Below, piece after piece: positions 51,993 to 60,398 of a stretch of DNA of 64,000 bases. How positions within the stretch are numbered: the stretch's first letter is position 1; every line of letters starts with the position of its first letter. Source of the stretch: Kytococcus aerolatus (GTDB taxonomy: Bacteria; Actinomycetota; Actinomycetes; Actinomycetales; Dermatophilaceae); the NCBI RefSeq assembly GCF_900187395.1, contig NZ_FYEZ01000001.1, forward strand, positions 992,001 to 1,056,000, read 5' to 3'. Both the position numbers and the translations under genes were made by a program. The notes beneath the pieces were generated by a model. The model was not told where the DNA came from and made no database searches. It was given only the letters and a program-made list of their open reading frames with translations.

Positions 51993-53347
51993 CAGGCCAC
52001 CTCCTCCGCCTCGTCGACGACGACCGGGGCGAGGAGCACCTCGCCGGGCACGTGGCGCTCCACCGACACAACCTCCAAGGAGGTGCGGGCGCGCATCGCG
52101 GAGCCCTCGCCGTCCCGCACCACCCAGGAGATCTCGGCGACGTCCCCGACCTCCACGACCCGGCCGAGGGTCTTGAGGACCAGCCCGGAGAGGGTGTCGT
52201 AGTCCTCGCTCTGCGGCAGGTCGATGGAGGTGAACTTCTGCACCTCGTCGAGCCGCAGGTTGGCCGGCAGCACCCAGGTGCCGTCGGCACGCTCGGTGGC
52301 GGGCGACTCCTCCTCGTCGTCCTCGTCGAGGATGTCGCCGACGACCTCCTCCGCGATGTCCTCGAAGGAGACCACCCCGGCGAAGCCACCGTGCTCGTCC
52401 ACGACGACCACGGTCTGGCGGTGACGGCTGCGCATCTCCTCCAGCGCTTTGGTGACCCCCAGAGAGGTGGGCAGGAAGACCGCCTCGTCCACGACCTTCT
52501 TCACGGTCGTCTCGTCACGCTCCTCCAGCGGCACGGTGATGACGTCCGAGATGCCCACCACACCCACGATGTCGTCGATGTCCCGCCCGTAGACGGGGTA
52601 GCGGCTGTGCCCGCTCGCCAGCAGGTCGACCAGGGCGGCGACGGACTCGTCGGCGCTGATCGTCTCGACCTCCACCCGCGGGGTCATCACCTCGCCCACG
52701 GTGCGGTGGCGGAAGGCCAGGCCACGGTCCAGCAGGTCCTGCAGCTCGTCGTCGAGCAGGCCGCTGGCGTGGGACTGGTCGATGATGCGCTGCAGGTCCT
52801 CCGGGGTGGCCCCGGCCTCCAGCTCCTCGACCGGCTCGATGCCGACCTTCCGCAGCATCCACGCGGCGGAGTCGTCGAAGAAGCGGACCAGCGGGCCGAC
52901 CAGCTTCAGGTAGACCTCGGTGGGGGCCGCCAGCGCCTTGGCCACGGGGACGGCCCGGGCGATCGCCAGGTTCTTCGGCCCCAGCTCGCCGAGCACCATC
53001 TGGACGATCGTCGAGAAGACGATCACGCCCAGCGAGATGGCGGTCGTGACGGCCACCGCGGACGCGGCCTCCGCCCCGACCAGCTCCCGCAGACCGTTGC
53101 CGATGAGGGGCTCGGCGGCGAACCCGACGAGCAGCGCGGTCACGGTGATGCCGAACTGGGCGCCCGAGAGCAGGAAGGACAGGCGACCGGTCAGGGCGTG
53201 GGCCCGGTCGGCACGCTCGTCGCCCCCGTCCGCCAGGGTCCGCAGCTCGTGCCGGTCGACGGAGACGTAGGCGAACTCCTGCGCCACGAAGAAGCCCGTG
53301 AGGGCGGTGAGGGCGAAGACGGTCAGGACGCCGAGGGCGATGAGCAC
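51992..53347 (-). CDS. CNNM/CorC-family protein with CBS pair and CorC domain
   Basis: 451 residues. Membrane domain (GFFVAQEFAYVSVDRHELRT, VLGELGPKNLAIARAVP), CBS pair (MTPRVEVETISADESVAALV; VVVDEHGGFAGVVSFEDIAE), the acidic linker DILDEDDEEES, and a C-terminal CorC_HlyC domain (LRLDEVQKFTSIDLP). Full-length partner of the shorter paralogue. GTG start seven bases after the IdeR-type gene, whose 3' end contains AGGAG. Confidence 0.9.
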   Translation of the reverse strand: MLIALGVLTVFALTALTGFFVAQEFAYVSVDRHELRTLADGGDERADRAHALTGRLSFLLSGAQFGITVTALLVGFAAEPLIGNGLRELVGAEAASAVAVTTAISLGVIVFSTIVQMVLGELGPKNLAIARAVPVAKALAAPTEVYLKLVGPLVRFFDDSAAWMLRKVGIEPVEELEAGATPEDLQRIIDQSHASGLLDDELQDLLDRGLAFRHRTVGEVMTPRVEVETISADESVAALVDLLASGHSRYPVYGRDIDDIVGVVGISDVITVPLEERDETTVKKVVDEAVFLPTSLGVTKALEEMRSRHRQTVVVVDEHGGFAGVVSFEDIAEEVVGDILDEDDEEESPATERADGTWVLPANLRLDEVQKFTSIDLPQSEDYDTLSGLVLKTLGRVVEVGDVAEISWVVRDGEGSAMRARTSLEVVSVERHVPGEVLLAPVVVDEAEEVA

Positions 53348-53354
53348 CTGGGGA

Positions 53355-54089
53355 TCAACTCTCCTGGGGGGACCGGGGGGCCGGCGTGTCGGTGCCGACC
53401 CGGCTCACGAAGACGTGGTCGGCCGTCTCCCGGGGCAGGGAGACGCCGGGGGCGGAGGAGGACCGGAGCCCCCGGGCGACGTACCGGTCGCCCTCGAGGC
53501 GCACCTCGACCCGCTCGCCCGGCAGCACCCCGGCCTCGGTGAGCAGTGCGAGCGCCTCCCCGTCGACCTGCACCGGCTCGCCGATGCGGCGGACGAAGAC
53601 AGTCTGGTGGCCGTCCTTCACGACGTCGGTGAGCATCTCGACGCCGTCCCGGAAGGTCTTGCCGTCCACCCCGCCGAGCTCGGCCAGGCCGGGGATGGGG
53701 TTGCCGTAGGGCGACTCGGCGGAGTTCTCCAGCAGGGCGAGGATCTTGCGCTCGACCCGGTCGCTCATGACGTGCTCCCAGCGGCAGGCCTCCTCGTGGA
53801 CGTACTCCCACTCCAGCCCGATGATGTCGACGAGCAGGCGCTCGGCGAGGCGGTGCTTGCGCTCGATGCGCACGGCCAGGGTGCGCCCCTCGTCGGTGAG
53901 GTGGAGGCGCCGGTCGGGGGCGAGGGTCACGAGGCCGTCGCGCTCCATCCGGGCGATCGTCTGGGAGACGGTGGGGCCGGAGTGCCCGAGGCGCTCGGCG
54001 ATGCGCGCGCGGAGGGCCGGGATGCCCTCCTCGTCGAGCTCGTAGATCGTCTTGAGGTACATCTCGGTGGTGTCGATGAGGTCACTCAC
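53355..54089 (-). CDS. ideR: Iron-dependent DtxR/IdeR-family repressor
   Basis: 244 residues. Winged helix with LIDTTEMYLKTIYELDEEGI and RIAERLGHSGPTVSQTIARM recognition helix, nearly the IdeR consensus. Metal ligands are seen in ERKHRLAERLLVDIIGLEW and EEACRWEHVMSD (Cys/Glu/His of site 2 and His/Glu of site 1). The C-terminal SH3-like domain (GVLPGERVEVRLEGDRYVAR) carries an extra 30-residue tail. It represses iron-uptake genes when Fe2+ is sufficient. A DtxR-box-like palindrome lies in the divergent upstream region. Confidence 0.9.
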   Translation of the reverse strand: MSDLIDTTEMYLKTIYELDEEGIPALRARIAERLGHSGPTVSQTIARMERDGLVTLAPDRRLHLTDEGRTLAVRIERKHRLAERLLVDIIGLEWEYVHEEACRWEHVMSDRVERKILALLENSAESPYGNPIPGLAELGGVDGKTFRDGVEMLTDVVKDGHQTVFVRRIGEPVQVDGEALALLTEAGVLPGERVEVRLEGDRYVARGLRSSSAPGVSLPRETADHVFVSRVGTDTPAPRSPQES

Positions 54090-54126
54090 GGCTGTGCACG
54101 CCTTCCGGTCCGCCTGCTGTCCGCGC

Positions 54127-54132
54127 AGTCTA
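54127..54132 (-). promoter_or_regulatory. -10 box TAGACT upstream of ideR
   Basis: Reverse-strand TAGACT, 37 bases before the GTG at 54089; GGAAGG near the start serves as ribosome-binding site. Confidence 0.45.
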
Positions 54133-54148
54133 CGGGGAGGGGGTGACA

Positions 54149-54167
54149 GTGGCTTAGGCCAGCCTCA
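54149..54167. promoter_or_regulatory. Candidate IdeR/DtxR box
   Basis: The 19 bases GTGGCTTAGGCCAGCCTCA match 13 of 19 positions of the DtxR/IdeR consensus (TWAGGTTAGSCTAACCTWA), including the central TTAGSC core. It lies between ideR and the divergent S66 peptidase gene. Confidence 0.4.
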
Positions 54168-54203
54168 CACGACCGGTTCGTCGGCGACTTGCCAGCATGA
54201 GCC

Positions 54204-55250
54204 ATGCGCCCCCTCGTCCAACCGCCCAAGGCCCGCCCCGGGGACCGCATCGCGGTCCTCTCCCCCTCCTTCGCCGCCCCCGCCGTCGCCCCGGCGGTGC
54301 ACGAGCAGGCGATGGAGCGGCTCCGCACGCTGACCGGGCTGGAGCCGGTGGAGTACCCGACCACGCGCGAGCTGGGCGCCCACCCGGCCGACCGCGCCCG
54401 AGACCTCGTGGCGGCCTTCACCGACCCGTCGATCCGCGCCGTGCTGGCGACCATCGGCGGGGAGGACCAGGTGCGCGTGACGGGCCTGCTGGACCCCGAG
54501 CTGGTGCGGGCCGCTCCCAAGCCCCTCCTCGGCTACAGCGACAACACCAACCTGCTGCAGTGGCTCTGGTCCGCGGGAGTAGCGGCCTTCCACGGTGGCT
54601 CCACCCAGGTGCACCTCGGCGCCGGGCCCGGTGTCGATGCCGTGCACGCCGCCTCGCTGCGCGCGGCCCTGCTCACCGGCGAGCGGCTGGAGATCACCGA
54701 GCCCGGGGAGTCGGAGGACTTCGGGGTGCGCTGGGAGTCCCCGGAGGCCCTCACCTCCTACGGGGAACGCGAGACCACCGAGCCGTGGGAGTGGTCCGGG
54801 CCGCAGCGCGTGGTCACCGGGCGCACCTGGGGCGGCTGCCTCGAAGTGTTCCCCATGATCGCGCTCGCCGGCCGGCTGGACGTGACGGCCGAGGACCTGG
54901 CCGGCGGCGTGCTCCTGCTCGAGACCAGCGAGGAGGTGACCCCCGCCCACGTCCTGGCCCGCAACCTGGAGGCCCTGGCCCAGCGGGGTCTGATCGAGTC
55001 CGCTGGGGCGGTGCTCCTGGCCCGCCCCGCGTCGTCGAACCACGAGTCGGTGCCCTCGCCGGCCACGCGCGCCGCACACCGGCAGGAGGTGGCCGACGCG
55101 GTCCGCGAGGTGGTGGAACGGCACAACCCGGACGCCATCGTGGTAAGCGGTGTGCCCTTCGGCCACACCCGCCCGCAGTGGGTGCTGCCGCACGGCGGGG
55201 AGATGACCGTGGACGCCGCCCAGCAGCGGATCTGGGCCGACTACGCCTGA
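54204..55250 (+). CDS. S66-family LD-carboxypeptidase (MccF-like)
   Basis: 348 residues. Serine-peptidase elements of the S66 family: the nucleophile in LLGYSDNTNLLQWLW (about residue 112), the Glu in GVLLLETSEEV, and the His in VPFGHTRPQWVLPHGG. N-terminal RPGDRIAVLSPSF is also typical. LD-carboxypeptidases trim murein tetrapeptides in the cytosol, while MccF relatives detoxify microcin-like peptide nucleotides; the two cannot be separated here. No signal peptide. Divergent from ideR, with the candidate iron box between them. Confidence 0.87.
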   Translation: MRPLVQPPKARPGDRIAVLSPSFAAPAVAPAVHEQAMERLRTLTGLEPVEYPTTRELGAHPADRARDLVAAFTDPSIRAVLATIGGEDQVRVTGLLDPELVRAAPKPLLGYSDNTNLLQWLWSAGVAAFHGGSTQVHLGAGPGVDAVHAASLRAALLTGERLEITEPGESEDFGVRWESPEALTSYGERETTEPWEWSGPQRVVTGRTWGGCLEVFPMIALAGRLDVTAEDLAGGVLLLETSEEVTPAHVLARNLEALAQRGLIESAGAVLLARPASSNHESVPSPATRAAHRQEVADAVREVVERHNPDAIVVSGVPFGHTRPQWVLPHGGEMTVDAAQQRIWADYA

Positions 55251-55255
55251 GCCGC

Positions 55256-55392
55256 GGAGCGCCCCAACGCTTCCCGTGTGACGGAACGGCCGCTCTGACT
55301 CCGCCGCGTGTGACGGAATGGCCGCCCTGGTGACCAGAACGCCACACGGCAGGCCGGCGCAATGGCCACAACGCCACACGGCAGGGCGCTCC
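55256..55392. repeat. Composite intergenic repeat: two direct 32-bp units facing two inverted units
   Basis: CGTGTGACGGAAYGGCCGCYCTG occurs at 55275 and 55307; AACGCCACACGGCAGG at 55338 and 55370, both pairs spaced 32 bases. The second pair is a diverged inverse of the first (CCGTGTGRCG core). The whole is bounded by GGAGCGCCC (55256-55264) and GGGCGCTCC (55384-55392). It lies between convergent genes. Confidence 0.8.
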
Positions 55393-55422
55393 GGAGGACG
55401 TCAGGGCTGCAGGGGCCCGGCG

Positions 55423-56232
55423 TCAGGGCTGCAGGAGCGTCCGGGTCCAGGCGGCGTCGTCGTCGAGCGGGGCGAGGTCCCCACCCTGCAGTCCGGGGCG
55501 GGGCCCACCCGTCCCGCCGACGGCCTCCGGCTGCACCCAGCGCCAGCGGTCGTGGAGTCGGCTCACCCGGCCGGTCCACACCTCCACCGAGGTGGGGCGG
55601 ACGAGGAACCCGCCCCAGTGCTCCGGGGTGGGCACGTCGGTCTCCGCCCCGGTGTCGGGCCAGCGGGCCACCAGCTCCGCCTCCCGCGCCACGAGCTCGT
55701 CCCGGTTCTCCAGCGGGTGGCTCTGCCGGCTGGCGTGGGCCCCGATCCGAGCGCCCCAGGGGCGGTTGCGGAAGTACTCGTCCACGACGTCCCGGGGCAG
55801 CTCCTCGGCGAGGCCCCGGAAGCGCAGGGCGCGGAAGATGCCCGGCCAGGTCCAGGTGACGGCCACCCGCGGCTCGTGCTGGATCTGCCGCGCCTTCGCG
55901 GAGACCAGGGAGGTGAACAGCTGCAGGCCCTCCGGGGAGATGTCCCGGCACAGGACGGTGCGCACGTCCGGTGCCCCTTCCGCGTCCACCGTGGCCAGCT
56001 CCAGGGCGGCCGGCTCGATGACGGTCGGCCCCACCCCGTCGACCCGCGCACCCACGCGCCTCCCGCCGGCCCGGGACGTGCCGGAGACGGCCCGCTCGTG
56101 GGCCACCCGCACCCAGTCCTCCACGAGCGCCCAGGGCGCGGTGGGCAGCGCGTCGACGTCCAGCGCCTCACCGGCGTACTCGAGTCGCTGGACGCGGCGG
56201 CTCCGGTCTGCGGGAAGGTCCGAGGGATCCAT
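55423..56232 (-). CDS. pdxH: Pyridoxamine 5'-phosphate oxidase
   Basis: 269 residues from ATG 56232, chosen for TATGCT seven bases upstream; the ATG at 56244 is an alternative. FMN-binding segments: ALELATVDAEGAPDVRTVLC, FTSLVSAKARQIQHEPRVAV, YFRNRPWGARIGAHASRQSH, WGGFLVRPTSVEVWTGRVSR LHDR. It oxidises pyridoxamine/pyridoxine 5'-phosphate to pyridoxal phosphate. It is longer than the usual 210-230 residues because of inserts at about 60-75 and a C-terminal tail. Confidence 0.9.
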   Translation of the reverse strand: MDPSDLPADRSRRVQRLEYAGEALDVDALPTAPWALVEDWVRVAHERAVSGTSRAGGRRVGARVDGVGPTVIEPAALELATVDAEGAPDVRTVLCRDISPEGLQLFTSLVSAKARQIQHEPRVAVTWTWPGIFRALRFRGLAEELPRDVVDEYFRNRPWGARIGAHASRQSHPLENRDELVAREAELVARWPDTGAETDVPTPEHWGGFLVRPTSVEVWTGRVSRLHDRWRWVQPEAVGGTGGPRPGLQGGDLAPLDDDAAWTRTLLQP

Positions 56233-56239
56233 AGCCTTG

Positions 56240-56245
56240 AGCATA
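56240..56245 (-). promoter_or_regulatory. -10 box TATGCT, leaderless start of pdxH
   Basis: Reverse-strand TATGCT seven bases before the ATG at 56232. Confidence 0.5.
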
Positions 56246-56318
56246 GGGAGGGCCCCGTCGACGGGTCCCTCGAGCAGGCGGGGCCTCCCGCCCGTGTCGC
56301 GACCGTGAGGAGAAGACG

Positions 56319-56861
56319 ATGGTGAACCCGCGGATGGTGCAGAAGGCCATCAAGTACGGCCCGCTCATCGTCGGTGCCGCCCAGAAGTACGGACCGACGG
56401 TGGTGCAGGAGGCCCGCAAGCACGCCCCGGGCATCGTGGAGGAGGTCGAGCGACGCACCGGCCGCCGCCCGGACGACACCGGCGCCACCCGCATGTCGGA
56501 CGCCACACCCCGGTCGACCGACTCCCTGGTGGACCGCACCCCGCTGGGCCCCACGGTGGCCCGGCGACGCGCGACCCAGCACGCCCGGACGGTCGTGGAC
56601 GGCTCCTACCTGCAGACCTTCCTGCACTCCCGGCCCGTGTTCGTGGTCTTCTCCGGGGACACCCCGGTGGCCACCCACCCGCACGTGGACGTGGCCTTCA
56701 GCGAGCTGCTGCGCCACGCCGACCTCTCGGCCCGCAAGCGGGTGCGCCCGCAGGCGACGCCACGCCCGTACGAGGGGCAGGGGAGCGAGCAGGGCGAGCC
56801 CGGCCAGCCGGGCCCGCGCCCCGACGACGAGCCGCTCGAGGGGACGATCCACACCCCCTGA
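56319..56861 (+). CDS. Hypothetical protein with amphipathic N-terminal helices
   Basis: 180 residues, ATG after GAGGAG. Residues 1-45 form two similar helical segments (AIKYGPLIVGAAQKYGPTVV), the middle holds a small alpha/beta unit (VVDGSYLQTFLHSRPVFVVF), and the last 40 residues are Pro/Gly/Glu-rich. No signal peptide or known domain. Proteins starting with this KYGP repeat occur in Micrococcales without known function. Divergent from pdxH, which does not by itself suggest a link. Confidence 0.65.
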   Translation: MVNPRMVQKAIKYGPLIVGAAQKYGPTVVQEARKHAPGIVEEVERRTGRRPDDTGATRMSDATPRSTDSLVDRTPLGPTVARRRATQHARTVVDGSYLQTFLHSRPVFVVFSGDTPVATHPHVDVAFSELLRHADLSARKRVRPQATPRPYEGQGSEQGEPGQPGPRPDDEPLEGTIHTP

Positions 56862-56877
56862 TCCCGCACGCCGGTCC

Positions 56878-56991
56878 TGCTCGGTGCGGGACCACCGGGC
56901 CCCGCACCCGTGGTTGTTAAGTCACTTGCTGGCTTAGATGTTCGTTCTTCATTGCTCGGTGCGGGACCACCGGGCCCCGCACCCGTGGTTG
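56878..56991. repeat. Two identical 39-bp hairpin repeats around a 36-bp AT-rich spacer
   Basis: The 39 bases at 56878-56916 recur exactly at 56953-56991. Each contains GGTGCGGG/CCCGCACC as a stem. The spacer 56917-56952 is about 60 % A+T, exceptional for this genome. It lies between the hypothetical gene's stop and pepN. Confidence 0.9.
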
Positions 56992-57013
56992 ACGGGCCTG
57001 TGACACTGGCCCC

Positions 57014-59722
57014 ATGACGCACCGACCGACTGCTCCCCACCGCTCGCGCAACCTGGCCCGCACGGAGGCCGCCGAGCGCTCCGCCCTCATCAGCGAGCTG
57101 GCCTACCGGATCGAGCTCGACGTCCGCACCGCCGGCACGGTCGACTGCCCCGACTACGCGAGCAGCACCACCCTGACCTTCCGCAGCGGGGCGGGGAGCA
57201 CCTTCGTCGACTACCTCGGGGGTGTCGACGCGGTGACCCTCGACGGCCAGCCGTTGGACGTGGCGGCCGCCTTCGACGGCGCCCGCATTCGCATCGACGG
57301 CCTGACCGAGGGCGAGCACGAACTCGTGGTGCAGGGCCGCTCGCCCTTCGGGCGCACCGGGCAGGGCCTGCACCGTTTCGTCGACCCGGCCGACGACCGC
57401 GTCTACCTCTACACGCACTTCGAGCCGGCCGACGCCCGCCGCGTGTACGCCACCCTGGAGCAGCCGGACCTCAAGGCGGCCATCACCTGGGTGGTCACCG
57501 CCCCGGCCGACTGGGTGGTGCGCGCGAACACCGACGAGGCGAGCGCCAGCCCGGTGGAGGCCGGCACCGTCTGCGACACCGCGGTGGAGGCCGGGGTGCG
57601 CCGCGAGTTCGCGCCCACGCTGCCGCTGAGCACCTACATCAGCGCGATGTGCGCCGGTCAGTACGAGCGGACGGCCCGCACCTGGACCGGGTCGACCCCG
57701 TCGGGCGAGCAGCTGGAGGTGGAGGTCGGGCTCCTGGTGCGCCAGAGCCTGGTCGAGCACGTCGACGCCGAGGAGATCTTCGCCATCACCTTCGCCGGGC
57801 TCGACTTCTTCCACCGCACCTTCGACGTCGCCTACCCGTGGGGCACCTACGACCAGGTCTTCGTGCCCGAGTACAACCTCGGCGCCATGGAGAACCCGGG
57901 CTGCGTGACCTTCACCGAGAGCTACGTGTTCCGTTCGACCCCGACCCGGGCGCAGCGCGCCACCCGGGCGAACACGATCCTCCACGAGATGGCCCACATG
58001 TGGTTCGGCGACCTGGTGACCATGGAGTGGTGGAACGACCTGTGGCTCAAGGAGTCCTTCGCCGAGCTCATGGGCACGCAGGCCAGCGCGGACGCCACCG
58101 AGTTCACCGACGCCTGGGTGTCCTTCGCGGTGGGCCGCAAGCTGTGGGCCTACCTGGTGGACCAGCTGCCCTCGACGCACCCGGTCGTCGCCGAGATCGA
58201 CGACCTGGAGGCCGCGCGGCAGAACTTCGACGGCATCACCTACGCCAAGGGCGCCGCCCTGCTGCAGAACCTCATGAACTACGTGGGTCGGGAGCAGTTC
58301 TTCGCCGGCTCGAAGCTCTACTTCGAGCGCCACGCCTACGGCAACACCACCCTGCCGGACCTGCTGGCCGCCCTCGAGGAGGCCTCCGGGCGCGACCTGG
58401 ACGGCTGGGTGGACCCCTGGCTGCGGACCGCGGGTGTCTCCTCGCTGGCCGTCGAGCTGGGCACCAACGGTGACGGCCAGGAGGACGGCGACGGCGAGCG
58501 CGTCACCTCCGCCCGCCTCACCCAGCAGTGCACCGACCCGGTGACCGGGCGCGAGGTGCTGCGCCCGCACCGGCTCGGGGTGGGCGTCTACCACCTGCAG
58601 GGCGACGGACCCGCGGCCCGCCTGGAACGGACCGGATACGCCGAGCTCGACCTGGCCGAGGCCGCGGTGGACCTGGCCGGCGTGGAGGGCCTCGACCTGG
58701 TGGGTGGGGAGACCCCCGACCTCGTGCTGCCCAACGACGGCGACCTCACCTACGCCAAGCTCCTGCTGGACGACGCCTCGCTGACCACGCTGGTGGAGCA
58801 CCTCGGCTCGCTGGAGGGCGACACCTCCCGCTCGGCGGCCTGGTGGGCCCTGTGGGACGCCACCCGCGACGGCCGCCTGCACCCCGCCCGGTACGTGCAG
58901 GCCGCCATCGCCCACCTGGGCGGGGAGGCCCACGGCGGCATGCTGCAGAACGTGGCGAACAACGCCCGCGCGGCGATCGAGAAGTACCTGCCGGCCGAGC
59001 AGCGCGACCCGTGGCGCCGCGCCTGGGCGCAGGCCTGCTGGGAGCGCCTGCGGGCCGTCGGAGCCGGGTCCGACGCCCAGCTGGTGTGGATCCGCGCCTT
59101 CGCCGCCACCGCGGCCAGCGACCCTGCCTCCGCCCCCACCCTGCGGGCCCTGCTCGACGGCGCCGAGCTGCCGGACGGCCACGGCCCGGTCGAGGGACTC
59201 ACGCTGGAGTCCGACCGCCGCTGGGAGCTGTGGACCGCCCTGGCCGCCATCGGGGAGGCCACCGAGGCCGAGCTCGACGCCGAGCTGGAGCGGCAGCGGG
59301 ACAACGCGACGATCACGCACCACCTGCGGGCCGTGCACTCCCTGCCCGGCGAGGACGCCCGGAAGGCGGCCTGGGAGCAGCTGCTCACCCCGCTGTCGAT
59401 GACCAACGACCACGTGAGCGCCACCATCGCCGGCCTGCGCCAGCCGCTGCGCGAGGTGGAGCTCGGATGGCTTGGCGCGGCCTACTTCGAGCGGCTGGAG
59501 TCCGTCTGGGCCGACCACGCGATGGAGATCGCCGAGCGGATCGTGCCCGGCATGTTCCCCGGCGGCGAGGGCGACGCCGAGCGGGCCGAGGGCTGGCTGG
59601 CGGAGCACCCCGACGCCCCGGCCGCCCTGCGCCGCGAGGTGGCCGACTCGCTGGACCAGCTGCGCCGGGCGCAGCACGCGCAGTCCGTGGCCCGCGAGCT
59701 CGGCGAGGTGCAGCCCGCCTGA
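57014..59722 (+). CDS. pepN: Aminopeptidase N (M1 family)
   Basis: 902 residues. Exopeptidase motif LGAMENPG at about residue 290, zinc site HEMAHMWFGDLVTMEWWNDL with the downstream Glu in KESFAELMG, the catalytic Tyr in DGITYAKGAALLQ, and a full ERAP1-like C-terminal domain. This is the actinobacterial (Streptomyces lividans) type. It removes N-terminal residues from peptides in the cytosol. A GACACT hexamer six bases before the ATG may be a leaderless -10. A short acidic Gly/Asp insert (residues 478-488) is unusual. Confidence 0.96.
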   Translation: MTHRPTAPHRSRNLARTEAAERSALISELAYRIELDVRTAGTVDCPDYASSTTLTFRSGAGSTFVDYLGGVDAVTLDGQPLDVAAAFDGARIRIDGLTEGEHELVVQGRSPFGRTGQGLHRFVDPADDRVYLYTHFEPADARRVYATLEQPDLKAAITWVVTAPADWVVRANTDEASASPVEAGTVCDTAVEAGVRREFAPTLPLSTYISAMCAGQYERTARTWTGSTPSGEQLEVEVGLLVRQSLVEHVDAEEIFAITFAGLDFFHRTFDVAYPWGTYDQVFVPEYNLGAMENPGCVTFTESYVFRSTPTRAQRATRANTILHEMAHMWFGDLVTMEWWNDLWLKESFAELMGTQASADATEFTDAWVSFAVGRKLWAYLVDQLPSTHPVVAEIDDLEAARQNFDGITYAKGAALLQNLMNYVGREQFFAGSKLYFERHAYGNTTLPDLLAALEEASGRDLDGWVDPWLRTAGVSSLAVELGTNGDGQEDGDGERVTSARLTQQCTDPVTGREVLRPHRLGVGVYHLQGDGPAARLERTGYAELDLAEAAVDLAGVEGLDLVGGETPDLVLPNDGDLTYAKLLLDDASLTTLVEHLGSLEGDTSRSAAWWALWDATRDGRLHPARYVQAAIAHLGGEAHGGMLQNVANNARAAIEKYLPAEQRDPWRRAWAQACWERLRAVGAGSDAQLVWIRAFAATAASDPASAPTLRALLDGAELPDGHGPVEGLTLESDRRWELWTALAAIGEATEAELDAELERQRDNATITHHLRAVHSLPGEDARKAAWEQLLTPLSMTNDHVSATIAGLRQPLREVELGWLGAAYFERLESVWADHAMEIAERIVPGMFPGGEGDAERAEGWLAEHPDAPAALRREVADSLDQLRRAQHAQSVARELGEVQPA

Positions 59723-59754
59723 CCGGAGCGCACCCGGTGCGTCGGACCACGATG

Positions 59755-59796
59755 GACGGGAACCCGTCGGGCACAGTGCCTCGGCGGGTTCCCGTC
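59755..59796 (+). terminator. Terminator after pepN
   Basis: GACGGGAACCCG (59755-59766) pairs with CGGGTTCCCGTC (59785-59796), with a nested GGCAC/GTGCC stem. Confidence 0.8.
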
Positions 59797-59811
59797 TGTC
59801 AGGGTGGGGAC

Positions 59812-60327
59812 ATGTCTCCTTCCTTCCCGCCCCGACCGGTCCGGCCCGCCCTCGCGGCGGCCTCCCTGCTCGCGCTCGGCCTCGCCGGCTGCTCGGGTGG
59901 CCAGGAGGAGGACCCGACCACCTCGCAGGCCGGGGAGGCACCGGCTGCGGAGGAGACGCCCTCCGCCGAGGAGTCGACCGACGCCCGGGACACGGGAGGC
60001 CCGGTCGGCTCGGAGGAGGCCAGCGAGTCGGGGCCGTCCGAGGACGGGAGCTCGTCGGCCGAGGAGCCGGTCCCGGGCACCCCCACCAGCTCGTCCAGCC
60101 CCTCCTCGACCACCCCGCGCCCCACCCCGGCCCCGAACGCCCCGAGCGTGGTCAGCGAGACCACCCGGACGTGGTCCAGCAGCAACCGCTGGGGCGGGGG
60201 CTCCTCCTCCAGCAGCAGCTGGGGCGGAGGGTCTGGAGGGAGCTCCTCCAGCAGCGGCTGGGGCGGAGGGAGCTCCGACAGCGACACCCCCACCAGCAGC
60301 CCCGAGCCCACCGGGTCCGGCCGCTGA
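59812..60327 (+). CDS. Lipoprotein with Ser/Gly/Trp-rich repeats
   Basis: 171 residues. Signal peptide ALAAASLLALGLAGC with lipobox Cys near residue 25. Everything after it is low-complexity: an acidic Ser/Glu/Thr region (25-85), a Ser/Thr/Pro stretch, then three copies of a W-G-G-G-S-S unit separated by serine runs (about 125-155). No folded domain. The Ser/Thr content makes it a likely substrate of O-mannosylation. The ATG is six bases after CAGGGT, so a leaderless start is possible. Function unknown. Confidence 0.7.
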   Translation: MSPSFPPRPVRPALAAASLLALGLAGCSGGQEEDPTTSQAGEAPAAEETPSAEESTDARDTGGPVGSEEASESGPSEDGSSSAEEPVPGTPTSSSSPSSTTPRPTPAPNAPSVVSETTRTWSSSNRWGGGSSSSSSWGGGSGGSSSSSGWGGGSSDSDTPTSSPEPTGSGR

Positions 60328-60345
60328 GCACCCCGGCGGACGCGG

Positions 60346-60381
60346 CACGGCCCGGAACCCACCGAGGGGTTCCGGGCCGTG
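60346..60381. terminator. 15-bp hairpin between convergent genes
   Basis: CACGGCCCGGAACCC (60346-60360) and GGGTTCCGGGCCGTG (60367-60381) pair perfectly with a 6-base loop. It ends both the lipoprotein gene and the leftward permease operon. Confidence 0.85.
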
Positions 60382-60398
60382 TCGCGCTCGGGGACGAC

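Noticed and set aside
55256-55392. Possible CRISPR array because of 32-bp spacing
   Set aside because: Only two units per orientation, units are inverted to each other, and there are no unique spacers of constant length or cas genes.
58528-60327. Very long open frames antisense to or out of frame with pepN and many other genes
   Set aside because: Arg/Pro/Gly-dominated translations typical of shadow frames in high-GC DNA; the overlapping frame has recognisable motifs and the shadow has none.
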